Shown in pieces: positions 1 through 9,222 of a DNA stretch of 64,000 nt. The translations under genes and the position numbers were made by a program. Under the pieces are notes generated by a model. That model saw nothing but the letters and a program-made list of their open reading frames with translations. It was not told where the DNA came from and did no database searches. Position 1 is the first letter of the stretch. Each line of letters begins with the position of its first letter. Location: positions 4,340,001-4,404,000 of the forward strand of contig NZ_CP037864.1 in NCBI RefSeq assembly GCF_004353845.1, given 5' to 3'. Source of the stretch: Citrobacter arsenatis (GTDB lineage: Bacteria > Pseudomonadota > Gammaproteobacteria > Enterobacterales > Enterobacteriaceae).

Positions 1-49
1 CTCACCGTATTCGCAAAGATTCAACTTATTGCGTAATACGGAGCAAAAA

Positions 50-2194
50 ATGGCAAACGTGCAGGAGTGGCAAACACTCGCCAATAAAGAACTCAGTCGA
101 CGGGAAAAAACCGTCGAGTCGCTGGAAAGACAGACGGCGGAAGGGATTGCCATCAAGCCGCTGTACACCGAAGCGGACCTCGATAACCTGGAAGTCACGG
201 GCACCCTGCCCGGTCTGCCGCCATACGTGCGCGGCCCGCGCGCCACCATGTATACCGCGCAGCCGTGGACCATTCGTCAGTACGCCGGTTTCTCAACCGC
301 CAAAGAGTCCAACGCCTTTTACCGCCGCAACCTCGCCGCCGGGCAAAAGGGACTTTCGGTCGCCTTTGACCTTGCCACCCATCGTGGCTATGACTCTGAC
401 AACCCGCGCGTGGCGGGGGATGTCGGCAAAGCGGGCGTGGCGATCGATACCGTCGAAGATATGAAGGTGCTGTTCGACCAAATCCCGCTGGATAAGATGT
501 CGGTATCAATGACCATGAACGGCGCGGTGCTGCCGGTATTGGCGTTTTATATCGTCGCGGCAGAAGAACAAGGCGTAACGCCGGAACAGCTCACCGGGAC
601 CATTCAGAACGATATTCTGAAAGAGTACCTGTGCCGCAATACCTACATTTATCCGCCAAAGCCTTCGATGCGCATTATCGCCGACATCATAGCCTGGTGC
701 TCCGGCAACATGCCGCGCTTTAACACCATCAGCATCAGTGGCTATCACATGGGGGAAGCCGGAGCGAACTGCGTGCAGCAGGTGGCGTTTACGCTGGCAG
801 ACGGTATTGAATACATCAAAGCCGCGTTGTCCGCCGGACTGAAAATTGATGACTTCGCCCCGCGCCTGTCGTTCTTCTTCGGCATCGGCATGGATCTGTT
901 TATGAATGTCGCCATGCTGCGCGCGGCGCGGTATTTGTGGAGCGAAGCGGTCAGCAGCTTTGGCGCGACCAACCCGAAATCTCTCGCTCTACGTACCCAC
1001 TGCCAGACGTCCGGCTGGAGCCTGACCGAGCAGGACCCGTACAACAACGTGGTACGTACTACTATTGAAGCGCTCGGCGCCACACTTGGCGGCACCCAGT
1101 CGCTGCATACCAATGCTTTTGATGAAGCGCTCGGTCTGCCCACCGATTTCTCCGCCCGTATTGCGCGTAATACGCAGATCATCATTCAGGAAGAATCAGA
1201 GATCTGCCGCACCGTTGATCCGCTGGCCGGATCGTATTACGTCGAGTCACTCACCGATCAAATCGTGAAGCAGGCGCGCACGATCATCAAACAGATTGAT
1301 GAGGCAGGCGGCATGGCGAAGGCGATCGAAGCCGGACTGCCTAAACGGATGATCGAAGAAGCTTCCGCGCGCGAACAGTCGCTGATCGACCAGGGTAAAC
1401 GCGTTATCGTCGGTGTGAACAAGTACAAGTTGGATAAAGAAGACGAGACGTCGGTACTGGAGATCGACAACGTGAAGGTGCGCAACGAGCAGATTGCCTC
1501 GCTGAAACATATCCGCAACACCCGCGACAACGATGCCGTCAAAGCCGCGCTATCCGCGCTAACCCACGCTGCGCAGCATAGTGAAAACCTGCTGGCCGCC
1601 GCCGTTAACGCCGCCCGCGTTCGCGCCACGCTCGGTGAAATCTCCGACGCGCTGGAAGTTGCGTTTGACCGCTATCTGGTTCCCAGCCAGTGCGTCACCG
1701 GGGTGATTGCGCAAAGCTATCACCAGTCTGATAAATCCGCCGATGAGTTCGACGCCATCGTTGCGCAAACCGAACAGTTCCTCGCGGAAAATGGTCGCCG
1801 CCCGCGCATTCTGATCGCTAAGATGGGCCAGGATGGCCACGATCGTGGTGCGAAGGTGATCGCCAGCGCCTACTCCGATCTCGGTTTCGATGTCGATCTC
1901 AGTCCGATGTTCTCCACGCCGGAAGAGATCGCCCGTCTGGCAGTAGAAAACGATGTTCATGTGATTGGTGCCTCATCGCTGGCGGCAGGCCATAAAACGC
2001 TGATCCCGGAACTGGTTACCGCACTCAAAAAATGGGGGCGTGAAGATATCTGCGTGGTAGCTGGAGGCGTTATTCCGCCACAGGATTACGCCTTCCTGCA
2101 CGAGCATGGCGTGGCAGCCATTTATGGCCCTGGTACGCCGATGCTCGACAGCGTCCGCGATGTGTTAACCCTTATCAGTCAGCATCATGATTAA
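50..2194 (+). CDS. scpA: Methylmalonyl-CoA mutase ScpA (Sbm)
   Basis: This adenosylcobalamin-dependent enzyme isomerises succinyl-CoA to methylmalonyl-CoA, the first step of the Sleeping Beauty route to propionyl-CoA. The protein has 714 residues, the same as E. coli Sbm. The N-terminal part is the TIM-barrel mutase domain. The last ~130 residues form the B12-binding domain, with the DxHxxG motif at residues 595-600 and the cobalt-binding His597. I start it at the ATG at 50, which follows a CGGAG ribosome site six bases upstream and gives MANVQEW, the family N-terminus. An in-frame start at 29 has no ribosome site. It is the first gene of the operon in the window and overlaps argK by 8 bp. 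Nothing looks degraded. Confidence 0.97.
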   Translation: MANVQEWQTLANKELSRREKTVESLERQTAEGIAIKPLYTEADLDNLEVTGTLPGLPPYVRGPRATMYTAQPWTIRQYAGFSTAKESNAFYRRNLAAGQKGLSVAFDLATHRGYDSDNPRVAGDVGKAGVAIDTVEDMKVLFDQIPLDKMSVSMTMNGAVLPVLAFYIVAAEEQGVTPEQLTGTIQNDILKEYLCRNTYIYPPKPSMRIIADIIAWCSGNMPRFNTISISGYHMGEAGANCVQQVAFTLADGIEYIKAALSAGLKIDDFAPRLSFFFGIGMDLFMNVAMLRAARYLWSEAVSSFGATNPKSLALRTHCQTSGWSLTEQDPYNNVVRTTIEALGATLGGTQSLHTNAFDEALGLPTDFSARIARNTQIIIQEESEICRTVDPLAGSYYVESLTDQIVKQARTIIKQIDEAGGMAKAIEAGLPKRMIEEASAREQSLIDQGKRVIVGVNKYKLDKEDETSVLEIDNVKVRNEQIASLKHIRNTRDNDAVKAALSALTHAAQHSENLLAAAVNAARVRATLGEISDALEVAFDRYLVPSQCVTGVIAQSYHQSDKSADEFDAIVAQTEQFLAENGRRPRILIAKMGQDGHDRGAKVIASAYSDLGFDVDLSPMFSTPEEIARLAVENDVHVIGASSLAAGHKTLIPELVTALKKWGREDICVVAGGVIPPQDYAFLHEHGVAAIYGPGTPMLDSVRDVLTLISQHHD

Positions 2195-3182
2195 CGCCGC
2201 CACGCTTGAGGATACCGTCCGCCGCCTGCGGCTCGGTGAACGGGCCACGCTCGCCCAGGCGATGACGCTGGTCGAAAGCAACCACCCGCGCCACCAGCCG
2301 CTGAGTACGCAGTTACTGGACGCGATCATGCCGTTCACCGGTAATGCCCTGCGCTTAGGGATTACCGGTACGCCGGGCGCGGGCAAGAGCACCTTCCTGG
2401 AAGCATTCGGCATGTTGCTCATCCACCACGGATTACGGGTGGCGGTGATCGCCGTCGATCCCAGCAGCCCGGTCAGCGGCGGCAGCATTCTTGGTGATAA
2501 AACCCGCATGACGGAGCTGGCCCGCGCAGAATCTGCGTTTATTCGCCCGGTCCCTTCCAGCGGTCATTTAGGCGGTGCCAGCCAGCGCGCCCGCGAATTA
2601 ATGCTGCTGTGTGAAGCGGCTGGCTTTGACGTGGCGATTGTAGAAACCGTCGGCGTCGGGCAGTCAGAAACCGAAGTCGCAGGCATGGTGGATTGCTTTA
2701 TCTCACTGCAAATCGCTGGCGGTGGCGACGATTTACAGGGTATCAAAAAAGGCCTGATGGAAATGGCGGATCTGGTCGTCATCAATAAAGACGACGGCGA
2801 GAACCATATCAGCGTTGCCATTGCCCGCCATATGTACGAATCCGCCCTGCACATTTTGCGCCGCAAATATGACGAGTGGCAGCCACGAGTTCTGACCTGT
2901 AGCGCCCTGGAAAAACGCGGCATTGAGGAGGTCTGGCAGGCGATAACTGACTTTAAAACATGCCTGACCGTCAGCGGTCGACTGGAAAAAGTCCGCCAGC
3001 AGCAGGCTGTGGACTGGTTACACCAGCAGGCTGAAGAAGAAGCGCTGCATCTGCTGTTTGCCCGCGCTGATTTCGACCGCTATTTCCAGCAGACGCTGCA
3101 GGCCGTCAAAAACAATGATCTTTCGCCGCGCACCGGTCTGCGGCACATCAGCGAATTTATCCAGCATCATTACTTTCAATAA
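2187..3182 (+). CDS. argK: Methylmalonyl-CoA mutase-associated GTPase (ArgK/YgfD, MeaB family)
   Basis: This is a MeaB/ArgK-type G3E P-loop GTPase that acts as a chaperone for ScpA, assisting cofactor loading and protection. The older name ArgK came from a proposed role in arginine transport. Residues 61-68 are the Walker A GTPGAGKS, and an NKDD stretch supplies the guanine-specificity NKxD motif. The length of 331 aa equals the E. coli protein. The start codon lies inside the end of scpA with an 8-bp overlap, which implies translational coupling of mutase and chaperone. It is cytoplasmic. Confidence 0.95.
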   Translation: MINAATLEDTVRRLRLGERATLAQAMTLVESNHPRHQPLSTQLLDAIMPFTGNALRLGITGTPGAGKSTFLEAFGMLLIHHGLRVAVIAVDPSSPVSGGSILGDKTRMTELARAESAFIRPVPSSGHLGGASQRARELMLLCEAAGFDVAIVETVGVGQSETEVAGMVDCFISLQIAGGGDDLQGIKKGLMEMADLVVINKDDGENHISVAIARHMYESALHILRRKYDEWQPRVLTCSALEKRGIEEVWQAITDFKTCLTVSGRLEKVRQQQAVDWLHQQAEEEALHLLFARADFDRYFQQTLQAVKNNDLSPRTGLRHISEFIQHHYFQ

Positions 3183-3192
3183 AGAGAACATT

Positions 3193-3978
3193 ATGTCTTA
3201 TCAATACGTCAACGTGGTCATCATCCAGAAAGTCGCGGTTATTGAGTTCAATTACGCCCGTAAGCTCAATGCCCTGAGCAAAGTGTTTATTGACGATCTG
3301 ATGCAGGCGCTGAGCGACCTCAATCGTGCGGACATTCGCTGCATCATTTTGCGCGCTCCGAGCGGGGCCAAAGTGTTCTCCGCCGGGCATGATATTCATG
3401 AGCTCCCCACCGGACGTCGCGATCCGCTCTCGTATGACGATCCGCTGCGCCAGATAACCCGTATGATCCAAAAATACCCGAAGCCGGTGATCTCTATGGT
3501 CGAAGGCAGCGTCTGGGGCGGTGCGTTTGAGATGATCATGAGTTCCGATCTGATCATCGCCGCCAGTACTTCCACCTTCTCAATGACTCCGGTCAACCTC
3601 GGCGTGCCGTATAACCTTGTGGGCATCCACAACCTGACTCGCGACGCTGGTTTTCACATCGTGAAGGAGCTGATTTTTACCGCCTCGCCCATCACCGCTC
3701 AACGCGCCATGGCGGTCGGGATCCTCAACCATGTCGTACCCGTCGAGGAACTGGAAGATTTCACTCTGCAAATGGCGCACCACATCTCGGAAAAAGCGCC
3801 GCTGGCAATCGCCGTCATCAAAGAAGAACTGCGCGTGCTGGGTGAAGCGCACACCATGAATTCCGATGAGTTCGAGCGTATTCAGGGCATGCGCCGCGCG
3901 GTGTACGACAGCGAGGATTATCAGGAAGGAATGAACGCGTTTATGGAAAAACGTAAACCTAATTTTGTCGGTCATTAA
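3193..3978 (+). CDS. scpB: Methylmalonyl-CoA decarboxylase ScpB (YgfG)
   Basis: This crotonase-fold enzyme decarboxylates methylmalonyl-CoA to propionyl-CoA without biotin. It has 261 aa, like E. coli YgfG. Residues His66 (in SAGHD), Gly110 (in WGG) and Tyr140 (in GVPY) are present; these are the positions described for oxyanion hole and substrate orientation in the E. coli enzyme. The ATG at 3193 follows AAAGAGAAC and begins MSYQYVN. A longer reading frame opens upstream at 3058 but overlaps argK and is not the start. It lies 10 bp after argK in the same operon. Confidence 0.96.
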   Translation: MSYQYVNVVIIQKVAVIEFNYARKLNALSKVFIDDLMQALSDLNRADIRCIILRAPSGAKVFSAGHDIHELPTGRRDPLSYDDPLRQITRMIQKYPKPVISMVEGSVWGGAFEMIMSSDLIIAASTSTFSMTPVNLGVPYNLVGIHNLTRDAGFHIVKELIFTASPITAQRAMAVGILNHVVPVEELEDFTLQMAHHISEKAPLAIAVIKEELRVLGEAHTMNSDEFERIQGMRRAVYDSEDYQEGMNAFMEKRKPNFVGH

Positions 3979-4002
3979 TCACGTCCGAGGAAGGAGACGG
4001 CC

Positions 4003-5469
4003 ATGAAACGGATGAGCGCTGAACAGGCGGCAGAAATTATCCAGCACGATGATATGGTGGCGTTTAGCGGCTTTACCCCTGCGGGTTCACCCAAAGCGTT
4101 ACCCAGCGCAATTGCCCAACGCGCCGGCGAACAGCACCAGAACGGGCAGGCTTTTCAGATCCGCCTGCTGACCGGGGCTTCAATTGGCGCCGCAGCTGAT
4201 GATGCACTATCCGCGGCGGATGCCGTTTCCTGGCGTGCGCCTTATCAAACGTCATCGGGGCTGCGTGAGAAAATAAATCAGGGCCAGGTGAGGTTTGTCG
4301 ATCTCCATTTGAGCGAGGTTGCGCAGATGGTTAATTACGGCTTTTTTGGCGAGATCGACGTTGCCGTGATTGAAGCCTCCGCCATTGCGCCAGATGGACG
4401 AATTTGGCTTTCCAGCGGTATTGGCAATGCGCCAACCTGGCTGCTGCGGGCGAAAAAGGTGATTATCGAGCTAAATCATTACCATAATCCGCGCGTGGCA
4501 GAGTTTGCCGACATCGTGATACCCGGCGCGCCGCCGCGGCGTAACAGTGTACCCATTTTTCATACCATGGATCGTGTAGGCAGTCAGTGCGTGCAGATAG
4601 ACCCGAAGAAAGTCGTCGCGGTGGTGGATACCGAATTGCCCGATGCCGGAAATGCGGCGGATAAAACCAATCCGGTCAGCCAACAAATTGCCGATAACGT
4701 CGTCACTTTCCTGTTGGCAGAAATGGCGCACAAACGCATTCCAGCTGAGTTTCTGCCCTTACAAAGCGGCGTGGGTAATATCAACAACGCGGTAATGGCG
4801 CGACTAGGCGAAAATCCGGATATTCCCCCCTTTATGATGTATTCGGAGGTACTGCAAGAATCGGTGGTGCATCTGCTGGAAACGGGCAAGATAACCGGCG
4901 CCAGCGCCTCCAGCCTGACCATTTCAGCCCCGTCACTACAGAAGATTTACGACAACATGGACTTCTTCGCCAGCCGTATTGTGCTACGCCCGCAGGAGAT
5001 CTCCAATAACCCGGAAATCATTCGGCGGCTGGGGGTTATTGCGCTTAACGTGGGTCTGGAATTTGATATCTACGGCCATGCCAATTCCACCCACGTTGCG
5101 GGCGTAAACCTGATGAACGGCATCGGCGGCAGCGGGGATTTCGAGCGCAACGCCTACCTGTCTATCTTTATGGCACCGTCGATTGCCAAAGGCGGGAAAA
5201 TCTCAACCATCGTGCCGATGTGCAGCCATGTCGACCACAGCGAACATAGCGTTAAAGTGATCGTGACCGAACAAGGGATTGCCGATCTGCGTGGGCTATC
5301 TCCGATGCAGCGGGCGCACACGATTATCGATAACTGTGCGCATCCCCTTTACCGGGACTATCTGCACCGCTATCTGGAACAAGCGCCCGGCGGGCATATC
5401 CATCACGATCTCAGCCATGCATTCGATCTGCATCGCAACCTGCTCGAGACGGGATCGATGCTCGGTTAA
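4003..5469 (+). CDS. scpC: Propionyl-CoA:succinate CoA-transferase ScpC (YgfH)
   Basis: This enzyme transfers CoA from propionyl-CoA to succinate and so closes the propionate cycle of the operon. It is a class I CoA-transferase of the acetyl-CoA hydrolase family. The GVGNINNAV motif lies at about residues 256-264, and Glu282 in YSEVLQ is the expected catalytic glutamate that forms the glutamyl-CoA thioester. Its 488 aa are four fewer than I recall for the E. coli protein, which begins with a slightly longer leader. The ATG at 4003 has a strong AAGGAG site eight bases upstream. Its stop codon overlaps the stop of the converging gene ygfI. Confidence 0.95.
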   Translation: MKRMSAEQAAEIIQHDDMVAFSGFTPAGSPKALPSAIAQRAGEQHQNGQAFQIRLLTGASIGAAADDALSAADAVSWRAPYQTSSGLREKINQGQVRFVDLHLSEVAQMVNYGFFGEIDVAVIEASAIAPDGRIWLSSGIGNAPTWLLRAKKVIIELNHYHNPRVAEFADIVIPGAPPRRNSVPIFHTMDRVGSQCVQIDPKKVVAVVDTELPDAGNAADKTNPVSQQIADNVVTFLLAEMAHKRIPAEFLPLQSGVGNINNAVMARLGENPDIPPFMMYSEVLQESVVHLLETGKITGASASSLTISAPSLQKIYDNMDFFASRIVLRPQEISNNPEIIRRLGVIALNVGLEFDIYGHANSTHVAGVNLMNGIGGSGDFERNAYLSIFMAPSIAKGGKISTIVPMCSHVDHSEHSVKVIVTEQGIADLRGLSPMQRAHTIIDNCAHPLYRDYLHRYLEQAPGGHIHHDLSHAFDLHRNLLETGSMLG

Positions 5470-6362
5470 CTTGACGTACCGTCACGATCTTCAGCAATAT
5501 GCTGGAGCATGGTGGCGGTATAGCGATGATTTTTCAGCGAATAGAGAAACTCCTGCATATACATGGGACTGCCGGGCGCGTCGAAATACTTTAGCGTCGA
5601 CGGATTCACCAGCCGCCAGGCGAAATGAGGGATCACCGTCAAAAACTGCCCGCGCTCAACCGCGCTAATCTTGGCCATAAAGCTGTACGGACGATAGATT
5701 ATCGTCGGGTTGATCCCACAGGGGCGCATGTATGCATCCAGCATCGCCTCAAAGTTAGCGCGATTCTGAAAGCGCATTTGCAGCCAGGGCAGCTCGCGCA
5801 ACAGATCCTGCGGCTGTTTCTCTTCGTAGCGCCGGGAAACGAGAAACCCCAAACGCAGTGGAGGCAGTTCGCTGATCGCCAGATTTTCCAGCTCCTGGAC
5901 GCGGGGGGAAACGTGCTGCGGCGAAATAATAAAATCCAGTTTGCGATCGAACAGGTTATCAATTACCCCATTCTCACTGAACTCCACGGCCTGGGCCGTC
6001 ACGCCATGGTACTTATCACCAAGGCTAATCAACTGGTCAAAAATAATCGTTGGGTAGGTATTGTCGATACCGATGACAATTTCCCGCGAGCGGCGAGAGG
6101 CATTATGGATTTCGTTATCAATGGCAGAAAGGCGCTGATAAACGGGAAACAGCTTCTGATACAGCTCCTGTCCGGCTTTATTCAGGCTGATGTTGTTATC
6201 TTTACGGGTAAACAGCGTATAGCCGATTTGATCTTCCAGTGCAGCAATGCTTTTACCGAAAGGCGATGCGGTCATATGTATTTTTTCTGCCGCCCTGGCA
6301 ATGTTATTGGTTTGCGCCAGCAGAATGAAATTACGCATCTTTTTCGAGATAAAAATATCCAT
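5466..6362 (-). CDS. ygfI: LysR-family transcriptional regulator YgfI
   Basis: This 298-aa protein has a winged helix-turn-helix at about residues 5-65, with NNIARAAEKIHMTASPFGKS covering the recognition helix. A periplasmic-binding-protein-like effector domain follows from about residue 90. It matches E. coli YgfI closely. It converges on the scp operon and the two stop codons overlap by 4 bp, so transcripts from the two genes can pair at their ends. A role in controlling scpABC is a reasonable guess from position, but no operator is evident here. Confidence 0.93.
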   Translation of the reverse strand: MDIFISKKMRNFILLAQTNNIARAAEKIHMTASPFGKSIAALEDQIGYTLFTRKDNNISLNKAGQELYQKLFPVYQRLSAIDNEIHNASRRSREIVIGIDNTYPTIIFDQLISLGDKYHGVTAQAVEFSENGVIDNLFDRKLDFIISPQHVSPRVQELENLAISELPPLRLGFLVSRRYEEKQPQDLLRELPWLQMRFQNRANFEAMLDAYMRPCGINPTIIYRPYSFMAKISAVERGQFLTVIPHFAWRLVNPSTLKYFDAPGSPMYMQEFLYSLKNHRYTATMLQHIAEDRDGTSS

Positions 6363-6450
6363 AGCGTCCCCTTAAAAATCGCTATGGCCTATCCTCATTA
6401 CGATGAAAAAAAAGACCGGATGTGAGATCTCATTTTTACAGTTGATCACA

Positions 6451-6477
6451 GAAAAACCCGGCTGGAAAGCCGGGTCT
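6451..6477 (-). terminator. Rho-independent terminator of yggE
   Basis: The perfect 8-bp stem ACCCGGCT/AGCCGGGT with a GGAA loop spans 6456-6475. Read on the minus strand it is followed by a T-run (plus-strand A-run at 6452-6456). It lies just after the yggE stop and before ygfI. Confidence 0.85.
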
Positions 6478-6484
6478 GACACGA

Positions 6485-7231
6485 TTACTGGGTTTTGGCT
6501 GGCGTCGCTGTTGGCTGCCCCGCCGTCGGCTCAATCTGGAAGACGACATCAACCTGATCGTCAAACTGAATAACCGGCTGTTCGTAGGTTTCCTGAGCGG
6601 ATGTCGCAGGCGCTGCATCCGCTTTCATCATCCGTACCATCGGGCTCGGTTGATAATTGGAAACGTGGTAGCGCACGCTGTAAACGGGCCCCAGTTTGCT
6701 GTTAAAGCCCGCGGCCAGTTGTTCAGCCTGATGAATAGCATCATCAATTGCCGCTTTACGCGCTTTGTCTTTGTAGGTATCCGGCTGGGCAACGCCGAGC
6801 GATACCGAACGGATCTCATTCAGACCGGCCTTCAGCGCGCCATCAAGCAGCGCGTTGAGCTTGTCTAACTGACGCAACGTTACTTCAACAGTGCGCACCG
6901 CACGATAGCCTTTAAGGACGCTTTTACCGTTCTGGTAGTCGTAGTCCGGCTGCGTACGCAGGTTGGCAGCGCTAATGTCTTTCTTCGCTATCTGGTTCTG
7001 TTCAAGGAAAGACAGATATTGCGCCACGCGCTCATCGGCCTGCTTCTTCGCTGAAGCCGCATCCTTTGCAGCAACGTTCACTTCAATCGCCAGGGTGGCG
7101 ATGTCTGGTGTCGCATCTACGCTTGCCGTTCCGGAAGTCACGATGTGCGGTCCATTTGGTAATTCATTTGCCTGTACCGATAGTGCGCTGAATCCGACTA
7201 ATGCCGCCAGGGCCATTATTTTGAACTTCAC
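6485..7231 (-). CDS. yggE: Periplasmic SIMPL-domain protein YggE
   Basis: This secreted protein belongs to the SIMPL (DUF541) family. E. coli yggE has been linked to lower oxidative stress, but its biochemistry is unknown. An N-terminal signal peptide ends near ALSVQA, followed by the mature start NELPNGPH. I use the GTG at 7231, which gives 248 aa and follows a GGAGG site seven bases upstream. The ATG at 7252 would add seven residues (MKHGGTT) that overlap the ribosome site itself. It is monocistronic, with a terminator directly downstream. Confidence 0.93.
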   Translation of the reverse strand: MKFKIMALAALVGFSALSVQANELPNGPHIVTSGTASVDATPDIATLAIEVNVAAKDAASAKKQADERVAQYLSFLEQNQIAKKDISAANLRTQPDYDYQNGKSVLKGYRAVRTVEVTLRQLDKLNALLDGALKAGLNEIRSVSLGVAQPDTYKDKARKAAIDDAIHQAEQLAAGFNSKLGPVYSVRYHVSNYQPSPMVRMMKADAAPATSAQETYEQPVIQFDDQVDVVFQIEPTAGQPTATPAKTQ

Positions 7232-7324
7232 GGTCGTTCCTCCATGTTTCATTAATTACCCCGAAACTCAGGGCACATGCAGGCAAGCTTAGCCGATCTC
7301 GCTACGTTGTCCATCAGACAACAC

Positions 7325-7960
7325 TTAGTTGAACAGTGCATGAACGTGCGCAACACCTTCTTTTGCCAGTTGAAAAGCGATAAACCACATCACTAATCCT
7401 ACCAGCGTATTGATGATGCGCTGCGCTTTGGCAGTACGCAGACGCGGCGCCAGCCAGGCCGCCAGTAATGCCAGACCGAAGAACCACAGGAACGAAGCGC
7501 TGACGGTTCCCAGCGCAAACCAACGCTTAGGCTCAACGTCCAGTTGCCCCCCCAGACTCCCCAGCACCACAAAAGTATCCAGGTAAACATGGGGGTTGAG
7601 CCATGTCACCGCCAGCATAGTGGCGATGATTTTCCAGCGGCCCTGCTTCATCACCTCGGCGCTGGCCAGTTCCAGATTACTGCTCATCGCCGTTTTTAAC
7701 GCGCCGAAACCGTACCAAAGTAAAAAAGCGACCCCGCCCCAGGTGACCAGCGCCATTAGCCACGGCGACTGCATCAGCAAGGCGCTACCGCCAAAGATCC
7801 CCGCGCAAATCAGCACTAAATCGCTGATAGCGCAGAGTAAAGCAATCATGATGTGATACTGGCGACGGATCCCCTGATTCATCACGAAAGCATTTTGTGG
7901 GCCAAGCGGAAGTATCATGGCCGCACCCAGTACAAGCCCTTGAAAATAATACGATAACAC
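7325..7960 (-). CDS. argO: Arginine exporter ArgO (LysE family)
   Basis: This inner-membrane exporter of arginine (and canavanine) belongs to the LysE/RhtB family. The hydrophobic protein shows about six membrane segments and the family signature LPLGPQNAFVMNQG near the N-terminus. The GTG start at 7960 gives 211 aa, like E. coli ArgO. An ATG three codons upstream (7969, MIN) is possible, and the upstream bases do not clearly decide between them. In E. coli the gene is activated by ArgP with arginine. I could not define an ArgP site here. Confidence 0.94.
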   Translation of the reverse strand: MLSYYFQGLVLGAAMILPLGPQNAFVMNQGIRRQYHIMIALLCAISDLVLICAGIFGGSALLMQSPWLMALVTWGGVAFLLWYGFGALKTAMSSNLELASAEVMKQGRWKIIATMLAVTWLNPHVYLDTFVVLGSLGGQLDVEPKRWFALGTVSASFLWFFGLALLAAWLAPRLRTAKAQRIINTLVGLVMWFIAFQLAKEGVAHVHALFN

Positions 7961-8073
7961 GTTAATCATCCCGAACTGTTTCTCTTAGGAGCAGACTATA
8001 GCGCGGGGAAAATATTAGCGGAAATGGATAATTTTAATCAGCTATAAGAGGAATTAATATCAGAAGGGAAAAT

Positions 8074-8151
8074 GCCGGATGGCGGCTTGTGCCTGATCCG
8101 GCCTACAGAATAGAAATCTGAGTAGGCCGGATAAGCGAAGCGCCATCCGGC
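8074..8151. repeat. REP pair (BIME) between argO and mscS
   Basis: Two inverted REP units, 8074-8106 and 8122-8151, carry the hallmark GCCGGATGGCGGC and GTAGGCCGGATAAGCG sequences in opposite orientation. It lies downstream of mscS and is probably a transcript-end stabiliser. Confidence 0.9.
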
Positions 8152-8170
8152 ACCGTGGTGCAGAAAAAGA

Positions 8171-9031
8171 TTACTCTGCCGCGTTCTCTTTCACACGCTT
8201 GAAGTTCACATCCATCTGCGGATACGGGAAGCTGATGCCGTTGGCGTCAAACTCGCGCTTAATACGCTCCAGTACATCCCAGTAGACGCTTTGCAGATCG
8301 CTGCTGTTGCTCCAGACGCGCACGACGAAATTGATTGAGGAAGCACCCAGCTCATTCAGACGCACCGTCATTTCACGATCTTTAATGATACGCTCGTCAG
8401 ACTGGATGATATCAGTAAGGATTTTTTTCACCTGATCGATATCGGAGTCGTAGGCCACGCCGATAATAAATTCGTTACGACGGACCGGCTCGCGAGAGAA
8501 GTTAATGATGTTCCCGGCAATGATTTTACCGTTTGGGATCACCACAATCTTACCGTCTACGGTACGCATAGTGGTGGAGAAAATCTGCACGTTAAGCACG
8601 GTTCCCGCTACGCCGCCGAGGTCGACATATTCACCCGCACGAAACGGACGGAACATCACCAGCAGCACGCCTGCGGCGAGGTTGGACAGTGAACCTTGCA
8701 GCGCCAGACCAACGGCTAAACCGGCGGCACCGAGAACGGCAATCACGGAGGCGGTTTGCACCCCAACGCGGCCCAGAGCGGCAATTAGCGTGAAAGCGAT
8801 AATACCGTAGCGCACCAGCGCAGAAAGGAAGTCGGCAACGGTTGCATCAATTTTACGCGCCAGCATCAGGCGGTTGACGGTGTTGGAAACGATGCGTGCC
8901 ACGATCATACCGATAATGACAATCGCGATGGCCGCCACGATGTTGACGGCATAGCTCAACAGCAGCTCCTGATTGCGGACCAGCCAGGTGCCCGCACCGT
9001 TTATGCTGTCGACAACATTCAAATCTTCCAT
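8171..9031 (-). CDS. mscS: Small-conductance mechanosensitive channel MscS
   Basis: This inner-membrane channel opens under membrane tension during osmotic downshock and releases solutes. The 286 aa equal the E. coli length. Three N-terminal membrane helices are visible. The third, pore-lining helix carries the alternating Ala/Gly pattern (LGAAGLAVGLALQG). A cytoplasmic beta and alpha/beta vestibule domain follows, with the FRPFRAGEYVD loop. It lies downstream of fbaA behind a terminator, so it is probably transcribed separately or by read-through. Confidence 0.97.
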   Translation of the reverse strand: MEDLNVVDSINGAGTWLVRNQELLLSYAVNIVAAIAIVIIGMIVARIVSNTVNRLMLARKIDATVADFLSALVRYGIIAFTLIAALGRVGVQTASVIAVLGAAGLAVGLALQGSLSNLAAGVLLVMFRPFRAGEYVDLGGVAGTVLNVQIFSTTMRTVDGKIVVIPNGKIIAGNIINFSREPVRRNEFIIGVAYDSDIDQVKKILTDIIQSDERIIKDREMTVRLNELGASSINFVVRVWSNSSDLQSVYWDVLERIKREFDANGISFPYPQMDVNFKRVKENAAE

Positions 9032-9172
9032 TCACTATTCCTTTTTTGCTTACCCAAACGGGAGAAATAAAGCCGCCCTGACGGGACTGGCAACCTGACA
9101 AGGGTAAACAATAAATCCGGATTTTGCCAAACAGATCACAGAATTCTCTGTCAGCAGCACATTGAAATGGCA

Positions 9173-9200
9173 ATAAAAAAGGCCCGCATCTGCGGGCCTC
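9173..9200 (-). terminator. Rho-independent terminator of epd-pgk-fbaA operon
   Basis: The stem GGCCCGCA/TGCGGGCC with a 2-base centre spans 9181-9198, and on the minus strand it is followed by a run of T (plus-strand A-run at 9175-9180). It lies 23 bp after the fbaA stop. Confidence 0.9.
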
Positions 9201-9222
9201 ATGTCACGTAGAACGGCGTAAA

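Noticed and set aside
5625..6425. A 266-codon plus-strand frame across ygfI
   Set aside because: The minus strand encodes a complete LysR regulator. The plus-strand product has no family features.
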